21,895 bases of DNA from Rhizophagus sp. LPA8_4_AMF (lineage: Eukaryota; Glomeromycota; Glomeromycetes; Glomerales; Glomeraceae): assembly GCA_021464525.1 (NCBI GenBank), contig JADRCO010001159.1, forward strand, positions 1-21,895. Reading direction: 5' to 3'. Of this stretch, positions 13,871 to 21,895 are shown piece by piece (the stretch's first letter is position 1; each line of letters begins with the position of its first letter). The notes under the pieces were generated by a model. It searched no databases and was not told the origin of the DNA. It saw nothing but the letters and a program-made list of their open reading frames with translations. The translations under genes and the position numbers were made by a program.

Positions 13871-14549
13871 TTAACCCCACTGTGCAGCATGTGAAAAATC
13901 GTAGCCGGTTGGCGGAGGTGGCCTTAAGGAAGGTGGTAAATTTTTGGGCAATCCCGGTGGTAATTTATATTTGACATTTTGAACAGAAGGTTTATTCCAG
14001 TCTATCTGTGTAGTAAATCTATTAGATTGTCGTTGAAGGAGGTGCGGGTTATGCGCCAAGTAATCTATAACAAAAAAATTATCAGATCAAAATTTCAAAA
14101 TTTCAAAAAGTATTAAATGAATCTATTATTTACAGTATGGATCAACGAATGTAAAATCGATTCCTTTTGGAACATGGGAGTATTTACAACTTAATCCGTA
14201 TGGGCAATATCCATCATCTTTAAATTTTCTACAAGTAGGATTCTTACTATTTTCAATTAATAATTCAACAGGATCTATGAAAAAATGTTTTAGCTTTTTA
14301 ATTCGCAAAAAAAGCATGATAAACTACTAATGAATTAATGAATAAAAATATATTTACCTTTATATGAATCATAGTGAAGTTTTACGTTATTTTGGTGTTG
14401 AACACCTTCAAGATGTTTTCTTCTATTTTCAGCATTGTCAGTCAAGGAACGATCGCAATAATCGCAATAATCTTTATAAAGATAAATTAATTAGAAACTT
14501 CGAAATTACAAAAAGAAAAAATTCTTTCCAACTTACACTTCTTCACCAT
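13871..14549 (-). CDS. ZMAT5: ZMAT5-like U11/U12 snRNP 20-kDa protein
   Basis: Four exons (14537-14549, 14358-14471, 14134-14274, 13871-14064) encode 153 aa; human ZMAT5 is 170. The protein belongs to the U11/U12 di-snRNP, which recognises U12-type introns in the nucleus. It carries a matrin/U1-type zinc finger, C7-x2-C10-x13-H24-x5-H30, within YYCDYCDRSL...RKHLEGVQH. A CCCH finger follows, C57-x8-C66-x5-C72-x3-H76 (TCRKFKDDGYCPYG). The Pro-rich C-terminus, LPPSLRPPPPTG...AAQWG, matches the very characteristic ending of ZMAT5. This finger pair plus that tail separates it from U1-C and from other CCCH proteins. The first coding exon is only 13 nt (MVKK plus one base), so ab initio finders may miss the start. 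It is divergent from eIF5 and upstream of muskelin, which carries a U12-type intron. Confidence 0.93.
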
Positions 14550-15049
14550 TAATAATTAATGTTGGTTTTAAAGAAATCTCGCACAAAAATTATGTGACAT
14601 AACAGCAGCAGGTGACGTTTATATGTGAAATCACGTGCGTTGAAGATTAACTAAAAAGTTTCGAGTAAACGGATCCCATCATTTATTACAAATACAAAAA
14701 AAAAAAAAATAATTTATCATCAAGCCATCCAGAATAAAAAGCGTATTCTTTCCGTCTTATTCTAAAATTTAATAAATCTTACAAACAACAGGCCGTTTTT
14801 TCTTTTATTTAACAGCATTGTTGTTAACCAACCGCTTCATGTTTTGTTCATCAATCGAAAACAGACATCAAAAGCAGCGTCAACACATTTTTAGAAAGCG
14901 TTTACAGAAAAATAAACGTAAGAAATTAATAACCCAAACAAAGATTTTCTCAAAATTACTAGGGCAGCATACTATTATTATAATACTCAACAATTAAGTC
15001 GTTATTTTTTGTACTCTCAAATAGCGTTATAAAATTAAAGTTTGCAATC
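14550..15049. promoter_or_regulatory. Divergent promoter region of ZMAT5 and eIF5
   Basis: The 500 bp between two head-to-head start codons must hold both promoters. It contains TGACGT at about 14613 (CRE-like), TCACGTG at 14631-14637 (E-box) and no clear TATA box, unlike the muskelin and 17424 genes. An A run at about 14695-14710 separates the two halves. No other gene is seen. Confidence 0.6.
14631..14637. promoter_or_regulatory. TCACGTG E-box in the ZMAT5/eIF5 promoter
   Basis: CACGTG with a 5' T lies about 82 bp upstream of the ZMAT5 ATG, a distance similar to that of the TCACGTGA before YBEY. Assignment is by motif only. Confidence 0.4.
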
Positions 15050-16670
15050 ATGGATACCCTTAATATCGGAGGAAATGAGAGGGATCGATTTTATCGATAT
15101 AAAATGCCCAAACTTATTTCAAAGGTAGAGTAATTGGGTCTATTGCTCTATATTAAGTTTCTATTAAATAATTTACTGGTTTGATGTTATAATTTTATAC
15201 TAGACTGATAAATCAATCCTAATTTCTAATAATTTGTAGTAATTACAATTATTATTAATCAAAAATATATATATATTTTTTTTTTTTGATCTCTAGATTG
15301 AAGGCAAAGGTAATGGAATCAAAACTGTTGTCCCTAATATGTCTGATATCGCTCGCTCTTTAAGTCGCCCGCCGACCTGTAAGTATTTATTAGTAACTAA
15401 TTAATATTATTTTAATATTAACCTTGAATGTTTATTGTTTGTATAGACCCAACTAAATTTTTTGGGTGTGAACTTGGGGCTCAGGTTAAAACTGATGAAA
15501 AAACTGATCGTTACATCGTAAATGGTGCACACGATGCACCCAAACTCCAAGAATTGCTTGATGTCTTCATAAAAAAGTTTGTTCTTTGCGGTGGTTGTAG
15601 TAATCCCGAGACTGATTTGGTATGTTTATAATACTTATTGTAATGTTTAATATAAAATTACTATTTGACCTATTTGACATAATATTTAATGTTAATAGAT
15701 CATTACCGGTAAAAATGCAAATCAGAAAATCATCCTTGATTGCAAAGCTTGCGGTCAAAGAACCGAAGTTGATATGCGTCACAAACTTGTTACCTATATT
15801 TTGAAACATCCACCCACTCCAATCAAAGGTAAAGGTAAGAAGGAAAAGAAAAGTAAAAAAAATGGAGATGAAGAAGCGGAATCTCCCACATCCCCAACTA
15901 GAGGTGATTCGGCAGAAGGATCTGAAGACGAGTTTACCAAACATATTGTTACTGAAGCCTCCAAACTCCCTACTGCGGATCAAGTTGCAGACGATGATAC
16001 TTGGGCCGTTGATACTTCCGAAGAAGCTGTCGCTGAACGCTTGAAAGACCTGTCTATCGGCATGGAAGATGATCTTGAACCTCACGAATCACTTTACGTA
16101 TGGCTAAGAGAAAACCCAGGGGCTAAAAACAATGACGTTTACAAGAAAATTAAAGAACTTGGTATTTCGAAAGAAACTGATCTAGTTCTGAAATATCTTA
16201 TTCTTAACCTCTTTCCTGAGAATTTTCAAAAAGCTGATATTGAAAAGCAAATTAGCAAGAGAGTAAAGTTATTCCAAAAGGTAAATGTAATTTGATTTTA
16301 TGAATAAGATTTTGTATTTATACTATTATGAGAATGTATAACTCACTTTATATTCATGATTTAGTTTGTTGCAAATGCGGATGACCAGCTTGCTTTATTA
16401 GGAGCTACCGAAGAACTTCTTGCTCAACGTAAAGAGTTAATGGAAAGCAAGATTCTTGGTGTTATTTTAATGAATTACTATCAGAATGATTTACTTGAAG
16501 AGGAAGTCTTTCAAGCTTGGATTGAAGGGGCCAATTCCTCCAAATATAAAGGTCTCTTTAAAAGAAATGTCTCTATGACACACGTCGATAAAGTAATTAA
16601 TCAAGAAATTCGTGAAAAGGCTAAACCTTTCGCGAAATGGCTAGAAGAGGCAGAAGAAGATGACGAATGA
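15050..16670 (+). CDS. TIF5: Translation initiation factor eIF5
   Basis: Five exons (15050-15124, 15297-15378, 15447-15619, 15699-16280, 16365-16670) encode 405 aa, the same length as yeast Tif5. eIF5 is the GTPase-activating protein for eIF2 in the 43S/48S pre-initiation complex. The N-terminal domain shows [11 protein letters not shown] with the likely arginine finger at Arg16 (Arg15 in human), [27 protein letters not shown], and a zinc ribbon at Cys100, Cys103, Cys125 and Cys128. A Lys-rich linker follows ([13 protein letters not shown]), then the acidic [13 protein letters not shown] box, then the C-terminal W2/HEAT domain (about 245-405) ending in the aromatic/acidic [15 protein letters not shown] that contacts eIF2-beta, eIF3 and eIF1 in other species. 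All introns are ordinary GT-AG. The start context is CAATCATGG. Confidence 0.97.
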
Positions 16671-16790
16671 AGGTCTCTTCAATAGAGTTCTACATTTACC
16701 AAAAATTCCCGTTTCCGTATTTTTTTTTTTTTTTTTGGATTTCTCGTGATTCATTATTCACTTTAAAATATATTATCTATTTTGTTATTT

Positions 16791-16796
16791 AATAAA
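16791..16796 (+). terminator. Probable polyadenylation signal of eIF5
   Basis: AATAAA lies 121 nt past the eIF5 stop codon and is the first canonical hexamer after the gene. In such AT-rich DNA this is suggestive only. Confidence 0.4.
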
Positions 16797-17293
16797 CTCA
16801 TTTATATATATTAAGTGTCATGTGATGGACAAATTGTTTTATTTTATTGGTAGTATGTAAATGTATTGTGGCGTATTGTGGCGATAAAATTTGCTGTGAA
16901 TTATACAAAACTAAATTCGGTAAATAAGCAAGTGCACACATATGAAGATTTGTCTGTTAAAGGGGGTGTGAAAGAAAAATTTAAGGTTTACGGTCAGATA
17001 AAGTAGGGAGAGTAACTAAATATAATAATGCATAACATTTCATATATGCAATAAATTAATTTATCTTACTTCAGAGTTTGAAAACTTCAAGCTACGCGCC
17101 CATAATCACGCAAAAAAAAATAAGTACGCCCAGCTAATATGTAATATGTAATTGCACAGGTTAAATCACCTGAAATACGTTTGATTCAAAAAAAGAAAAT
17201 TTATTTAATTGATATTGAAAATCATGTGTCTTTCACAAGGAGATCAACTCGGTATTCAAATGACGGCATATGTGTAAACTCTCTCAAAAAAAT

Positions 17294-17303
17294 TATATAA
17301 ATA
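17294..17303 (+). promoter_or_regulatory. TATA box of the 17424 gene
   Basis: TATATAAATA lies about 120 nt upstream of the ATG and is followed by a pyrimidine-rich tract (17310-17338) typical of fungal transcription start regions. The muskelin TATA box carries the same ten bases. Confidence 0.5.
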
Positions 17304-17423
17304 GTTCCAATTTTTTCATCTCTTTTTTTCTTTTTATTTAAAAAAAAACCTATCGATTTAATTAATTTCCGCTTCGAATTATTTCACAAGTACTAGCTCA
17401 CCCTTTTTTTTTAAAAAAAAAAA

Positions 17424-18038
17424 ATGTCTACAACAACTCATGCGACCAAAACCAATGAAGATATTGGTATGTTAGGTGATAATGTTAAATGGATGGATTT
17501 AATTTATGACCAACTAATCTATCTTTCTTTTTCAGAAACAATTAAATCATCTATCGGGAACGAGAACCCATTCGGACATCGAAAAAAAATGGAAGAAAAA
17601 ATGGTTGGCATGTCAATAGTTTCAAATAGGTCTTCAGAAGATCAATATAAGAATTCAGGACCTGGCAAAGGTCTAATACATTATTTAACGCATCCAAAAG
17701 AATTACGAGATGAACACCCTGTATGGCATTATTTCTACTTATGTACCTTAATATTTGCAGCATTCGTTTCATTATTTATTGGACCTGTTATTTTTGGAAT
17801 GTTGGCAGCAATTGGAGGCGTTGGGACTCCGTTTATTTTATCAATTATGGGAAGCGGAATTGGTTTATTATTGGGATTGGTATTTGGCGTTATTTTCGCT
17901 GTAGTCTGTATTGTTGCTTTGGTTAGAGCTGTTGGTTTAGCTGCTGAGTGGGTTTTAGACACTCTTTGGTATGGTGGAAATGATTTATTGGAATTGACGA
18001 AAGAAAAAGTCTTGGCATTGATTAATGATTCAAATTGA
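17424..18038 (+). CDS. Small membrane protein, promethin/LDAF1-like layout (tentative)
   Basis: Two exons (17424-17466, 17536-18038) encode 181 aa. The 69-nt intron has a GTATGT donor, a CTAAT branch-like site and a TTTTTCAG acceptor. It is a multiple of three with no stop, so the unspliced frame also reads through as 204 aa. The spliced protein has a polar N-terminus (1-70), then EHP at 74-76, then a Gly-rich hydrophobic stretch (about 78-150) that could form two to four membrane helices (VSLFIGPVIFGMLAAIGG; GSGIGLLLGLVFGVIFAVV), then a short amphipathic tail. An His-Pro just before a long Gly-rich hairpin, with a Pro inside the first helix, resembles promethin (LDAF1, fungal LDO proteins) that gather at lipid-droplet/ER sites. 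This is a topology argument, not a proven homology; other small hairpin membrane proteins fit too. The gene itself is convincing. Confidence 0.8.
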   Translation: MSTTTHATKTNEDIGMLGDNVKWMDLIYDQLIYLSFSETIKSSIGNENPFGHRKKMEEKMVGMSIVSNRSSEDQYKNSGPGKGLIHYLTHPKELRDEHPVWHYFYLCTLIFAAFVSLFIGPVIFGMLAAIGGVGTPFILSIMGSGIGLLLGLVFGVIFAVVCIVALVRAVGLAAEWVLDTLWYGGNDLLELTKEKVLALINDSN

Positions 18039-18907
18039 AATTCTAAACAATATAGATATATTAGTCGTTATTTAAAAAAAGTACTTATTTCATATGTATC
18101 TTTTATATTTTTTTACCACATTTGTGGCTGGATGAATTTTTTTTATTGATATTTGTTAAAACACACATATGATTTATAATTTCTTTTCTACATAAATAAA
18201 AAAAAAAAGGATTTATCAATTGGAAACATTCTGAGCTAAAATTAATATTATTGTCATGTGGTTTGTTCTATAAATGTTCAAATTAAATAAATATATTGTA
18301 GATTTTAAGTTCTATTTAATCTTATTAGTAAAATATATATAACCTCAGGCCTCGATATATTGATATATATACTGTATATATTAAAAACTCAAAATAATGA
18401 TAAATATCGATATAATTTTGATATAATGATAATTTTCATATGGATTCCAACATATTAGAGTTTGACTGTAGAATGTTTTACAAATAGGAATTTTCAATAA
18501 AATTAATATCTTAATTATTTGTATTATTTTAATTATATTATTTAGTGGTTAATAAAATCATATGGATATTAAATTTATTCTTTAGCAATGCATTACCTCT
18601 GGACAAAATTATGTAATGCCACCTAAAATTATGCATATGACATTTAAAGAAAGTGTAAAAAATAGATTTTTTATAAAAATTGGTTTTTGCAAAATTTTCA
18701 GCATCCATTTTTTTTAAATAGTAGTTGAGAACTACAAATAAAAAATATTTAGATTACTGAATGCTGAAAAAATAACATAATTCTAATTTTTAATTTTTTA
18801 AAATGGATTAATTTGCTAATATCAGTGATAATTTGTGAATGCTTTGTTAGCAAGCAAAGTCATGCTAAGATGTCTGAATAGTTCAAATTACTGCATACTT
18901 ATTTCAC
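18039..18907. other. AT-rich region downstream of the 17424 gene, possible transposon remnants
   Basis: No gene is seen. A short perfect inverted pair (GCATTAC / GTAATGC) flanks 18590-18619 around GGACAAAATTATG, a word resembling ends of Tc1/mariner-type elements. A second imperfect inverted pair (TTTTCAGCATCC / GAATGCTGAAAA) lies at about 18697-18708 and 18759-18775. Both may be pieces of dead DNA transposons. Dense AT palindromes occur at 18350-18420. Confidence 0.45.
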
Positions 18908-19072
18908 TATATGGAGCTTTGCAGTAGAAAGGGAGGAAACTGCTAGAAAAAAATTTTTTTGAGTTAATGCTAATTCTAAACAAATTACAATATTTAGAGT
19001 ATTTTTAGCATATAATATAAATTTGATTTTTTGAAATAGTATGCTCCCTTTCTATTGCAAAACGCTCATATA
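18908..19072. mobile_element. 165-bp MITE with about 34-bp terminal inverted repeats
   Basis: The left end (18908-18941, TATATGGAGCTTTGCAGTAG...) and the reverse complement of the right end (19038-19072, TATATGAGCGTTTTGCAATA...) match at about 31 of 34 positions with two single-base gaps, including a shared TAGAAAGGGAG block. The inside is about 95 bp, AT-rich and non-coding. The ends begin at TA-rich sequence, which would suit a TA target-site duplication (Tc1/mariner type), but AT-rich flanks make the duplication ambiguous. It carries no transposase, so it would need one supplied from elsewhere. Confidence 0.8.
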
Positions 19073-19084
19073 TATCTGATTCTT

Positions 19085-19465
19085 CTAGTATCTTTAAACT
19101 TGAATTCCATATTCTGGTTAATAATACTTCTCTTTTCTCTTTGTTACTGTGTAATCTGACTAAAAAATTCTCTAACAACTAAATGGTTGCCAAATTAAAA
19201 GATCATTTTTTGGTATTTAGTTATTAACTCTATAATCAAATTGCTACCCATACCTTGGTTATTTTGCACTGAATTCCTGATCTTTTTCAAATTTCTGCTC
19301 CTAATGTTGCTGATCTTTTCCATTTGATTTATACCTAAAGTATTAGTTGATTGCTAATTTTTCTTTCAAATCTTTAACTTCATTGGATTTTATTCAGAAT
19401 TCCAAAGATCTCTTATACAACTCACATTTGAATTTGCATAGAGTTTTCTGGCCAGAATTGCATAT
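19085..19465 (-). pseudogene. Possible decayed reading frame (stop-riddled)
   Basis: One minus-strand frame stays loosely coding-like over about 330 nt (segments such as GINQMEKISNIRSRNLKKI and NHLVVREFFSQITQ) but is broken by at least five stops. Composition differs from the pure AT spacer on either side. It may be a dead transposon gene next to the MITE. I cannot name the family, and chance is possible. Confidence 0.25.
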
Positions 19466-19707
19466 TACAGGAGTATTACAGGGTTGTTTTCAAATTTTCT
19501 TATTTTATACACTTCTATATTTAAGCTATTCAGTAATTGGATTTTTATAATCTTATACTTGTTAAATTTGTCTTAATAAGAGGAATCCAATAATAGTAAG
19601 ATCACATTTTTAGCATAGATATGACCAAATTATTACAAAGAATATACATTATTTATAAATTATATAAGATATATATGCTACCAAAAATATATTAAATAAA
19701 TTCCAAA

Positions 19708-19935
19708 TTTCAAATTAATTATAGCATTTCAAATTATTATAGCATCCTAAATTAATTATGGTATTTCTTTTTTTTTTTTTTCTGCAGTACATGTTATACT
19801 TTATTAGAGTTAATGTGATAACAAATTATATAAAAATGAAATCTAACTATCTAATATAATTATGTACAACATCATCCATCATTCTAATGAACTCCATATG
19901 TGCACTATCGGTGAAATCTTATTTCTGTATGGGTA
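19708..19935. repeat. Dispersed repeat, copy A
   Basis: It begins with three imperfect 18-19 bp units (TTTCAAATTAATTATAGCA and variants) at 19708-19765. After a T run it continues with TTTATTAGAGTTAAT (19800), CTATCTAATATAATTA, CATTCTAATGAACTCCATAT and GCACTATC to about 19935. The same blocks in the same order and orientation recur at 21413-21790. Copy A lacks about 190 bp present in copy B between the 18-bp units and the TTTATTAGAG block. Confidence 0.7.
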
Positions 19936-20093
19936 GGATTGTGGATCTATAACCCATCTTAGCAGAACTGCTCCATAGTCTAAGGAACTTGGCATCCAAG
20001 GACCTGCTGCACTGCAACTTTATAACCTTTCACTGACCCTCCAATATATAAAAGGTATACCGCTAATTCACATAACTTTATTATTTCCTGCAT

Positions 20094-20237
20094 ATGAATG
20101 CTGAAATAGAAATTCCTTTTAATAATATGCAAATGACTCAGTTGTTAAAAGAATCCTCCAGTCTATCACATGGTAATGTTATTAATTCTTTCACTGACAT
20201 ATACGGTAGACTTAATAAATCTATCCATAAGTATTAA
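20094..20237 (+). CDS. Short 47-aa open frame, unknown, possibly transposon debris
   Basis: ATG-started and protein-like in composition (MNAEIEIPFNNMQMTQLLKE, then SHGNVINSFTDIYGRLNKS), ending TAA. A second frame just downstream (about 20253-20382) is also protein-like (ENQELHTFQIKIIDENNKS), as if a frameshift or lost intron separated two parts of one gene. No family recognised. Confidence 0.3.
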   Translation: MNAEIEIPFNNMQMTQLLKESSSLSHGNVINSFTDIYGRLNKSIHKY

Positions 20238-20969
20238 GTTGATTATTGTAGATAGGACCCCAATCAAAAATGACTGTTTAGAAAACCAAGAGCTTCACAC
20301 TTTCCAAATCAAAATAATAGATGAAAATAATAAATCCATCCAAGAAAATTCTATAGTAAACATTAAAATAAAAGAAAAATAGAAAAAACAAAAAACAAAG
20401 AAAAAATAACAAATAAAATCTATATAAAATGAAAAAATAAAACCAAAAGAAAAACCAGCAATACTAGGGTAAGTTGTCTATTTATCTCTATCCTTCTTTT
20501 GCCGTGGTATATAGAACCATCCAAAAATGAGCCTCAAATCCAGGTACATATCCAATTTAAAGGTATTAGCAAATAACATCCCATTCGAGTGTAGGAGAAT
20601 CTAAGGTCAAATGTTAATCCAATAAGAGTTAAAATCCAAAAAAGAGTATAGGCCATACACATTACGTAATAATTGTTGTTGTTGATTTCGTACATGAGAA
20701 TTATTTTTGTTCACGATAATACGTGCCAAAAACGTGTCCAGGTCAAAATCAAAAGGAGGCTTAGTTTGTGATATAGTACAACTTTTTGAATAATGCCAAC
20801 TAAGTAAACACACGCTTTTGGGAAAAGGAGGTGGGAGAGAAAAATAAAAAAAAGGTAAAGAGGAAGGTGGCAAAGACAAAAAAATATTTAAAAATCTTTT
20901 AAAGTCAATAACCGTGTGTTTGAGAAAAGTAGTTTATAAGTATGCTAGTATCCTATTAGTTTTATCTAA

Positions 20970-21077
20970 CTATTCAACTAAGAGGTGATAACGTGTAAGA
21001 CTGTTGGTATAGTCATAAGTATTATTTAAGAACCAAAGGAAGTCCTCATTTTCAAGGGCTTCTTGTACTCTTTCCAT
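20970..21077 (-). CDS. Short 35-aa open frame, unknown, possibly transposon debris
   Basis: ATG-started frame beginning MERVQEALENEDFLWFLNNT and ending TAG. Balanced, protein-like composition in an otherwise repeat-rich stretch. It may be a fragment of a larger dead gene. No family recognised. Confidence 0.25.
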   Translation of the reverse strand: MERVQEALENEDFLWFLNNTYDYTNSLTRYHLLVE

Positions 21078-21412
21078 ATTATTTTGTTTCGTCTAGTAAT
21101 AACACTTAAGCTTGAGAAACACAGTACTTCATAGTATATCTGCTTAGAATAATAACTTATTGCTGTAGGTTACTTGCAAACCCAGAATAAAATCTAACAG
21201 TCAGCAGTCTACTAAGGCCTACTGAGGATAAAAATCTCAAAGAAACTATTTAAAGAAAATAAAACAAATAAAGAACAGTGTATAGTAAAGGCTTAAGGTG
21301 TATTTATTATAAAGAAAATAAAGAAAAATAAAAAAATAAAATTTTTTAACGAAAAAATATTAGTAAAAAATGGTCATGAACACGACCAGAAAGAGTTCAT
21401 TTCTTTTCAATT

Positions 21413-21790
21413 ATGGTATTCAAATTAATTATGATATTTTAAATTAATTATAATATTCTAAGACTTAAATTATCTAAAACTTTTAATTGATTTATTATAA
21501 TATTACATAATTTTATAAATTTGCTAAAATTTTATCTGTATTTTACCTACCTTTATTCTGACTTTATAAAAATCTTTCTAATATCTGTAATTTTATTTTA
21601 AACATATGTTACTTTATGTAATATTTTTTACGATATTGTAACGTATATTAAGATTTATTAGAGTTAATATCTAAAAATATATAGTAAAATTAGAGTTATC
21701 TAATATAATTAATTCCTAATACCATTTGTCATTCTAAAACAGCTCTATATGTACACTGTCAATGAGTATTTTTTTTCTGCACAGATATCC
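21413..21790. repeat. Dispersed repeat, copy B
   Basis: It opens with the ATTCAAATTAATTATGATA-type units (21418-21460), continues with about 190 bp not found in copy A, then shares TTTATTAGAGTTAAT (21654), GTTATCTAATATAATTA, GTCATTCTAA, CTCTATATGTACACTGTCA and a TTTTCTGCA block with copy A. The two copies are in direct orientation about 1.85 kb apart. Confidence 0.7.
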
Positions 21791-21895
21791 TATAAAAAGT
21801 ACCCTTATTAAAATATACTTAAAATATACTTAAAATTTTTTTCATGCTTAAAATATATTGAAAATATACTAAAATGGTAAAAATTAAATATAATT

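Larger units (their letters stand above)
16671..17423. other. Intergenic region between eIF5 and the 17424 gene
   Basis: It holds the eIF5 3' UTR, a 10-bp direct repeat (GTATTGTGGC twice, 16863-16882) and the promoter of the next gene. No gene is seen. Confidence 0.6.
19936..21412. other. Repeat-flanked region with short broken reading frames
   Basis: The 1.5 kb between the two copies of the dispersed repeat is less AT-extreme than the surroundings. It holds a 47-codon frame at 20094-20237 (+), a 35-codon frame at 20970-21077 (-), and a minus-strand open stretch at 20607-20879 that has no ATG. None has a recognisable domain. The picture fits an old, degraded mobile element, but no transposase, integrase or reverse transcriptase motif is visible. 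Confidence 0.4.

Noticed and set aside
15567..16085. 172-codon minus-strand open frame antisense to eIF5
   Set aside because: It opens with GTG rather than ATG, crosses an intron of eIF5 and lies opposite a conserved coding exon; its openness reflects the codon use of the sense gene.
16863..16882. 10-bp direct repeat GTATTGTGGC twice
   Set aside because: Too short to call an element; probably a replication slip in the eIF5 downstream region.
17551..17962. Two minus-strand frames antisense to the 17424 gene
   Set aside because: They lie opposite a better-supported gene and mirror its low-complexity membrane segment (Pro/Thr/Asn-rich).
20607..20879. 90-codon minus-strand open frame
   Set aside because: It starts at TTG, has no internal ATG, no domain, and lies in repeat-rich DNA; at most a decayed fragment.

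Overview
The window reads as nuclear DNA of an AT-rich, early-diverging fungus. I favour an arbuscular mycorrhizal fungus (Glomeromycotina, Rhizophagus-like), but this is an inference. The signs are long A/T homopolymer runs between genes, many short GT-AG introns (mostly 65-120 nt), no operon-like packing, scattered transposon debris, and gene products closest to animal-type versions of conserved eukaryotic proteins. I resolved six protein-coding genes exon by exon; reading frame is kept across all 26 introns I placed.

Layout, left to right. 1-5080 is very AT-rich and has no gene I can support; it holds a tandem repeat (4649-4845) and a small fold-back (4220-4334). 5088-5427 looks like a decayed coding fragment. 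6397-8371 (+) is a four-exon gene for an unrecognised 368-aa protein with one membrane segment and a long helical tail; its third intron is almost entirely a G-depleted 9-bp minisatellite. 8662-9355 (-) is YBEY, the rRNA-processing endoribonuclease. 9618-12907 (-) is a complete 14-exon muskelin gene (discoidin, LisH/CTLH, six kelch repeats). 13871-14549 (-) is ZMAT5, the U11/U12-20K protein of the minor spliceosome. 15050-16670 (+) is translation initiation factor eIF5, head-to-head with ZMAT5 across 500 bp. 17424-18038 (+) is a small membrane protein with a promethin/LDAF1-like layout. 18040-21895 is repeat territory: a 165-bp MITE with good terminal inverted repeats, two diverged copies of a dispersed repeat, and short broken reading frames.

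The main finding is a link between two neighbours. Intron 1 of muskelin starts with an exact U12-type 5' splice site (GTATCCTTT), and the next gene upstream encodes a protein specific to the U11/U12 snRNP that recognises such introns. A fungus that kept ZMAT5 and a U12-type intron very probably has a working minor spliceosome, which most studied fungi have lost. The second finding is the roughly 600-nt intron array in the 368-aa gene: it contains no AG dinucleotide before the real acceptor and only two Gs on the coding strand.

The genes do not form one pathway. They cover rRNA maturation (YBEY), translation start (eIF5), minor splicing (ZMAT5), ubiquitin-ligase function (muskelin in the CTLH/GID complex) and perhaps lipid droplets. 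All function calls rest on reading the translated sequence by eye against remembered family features; no database search was run.
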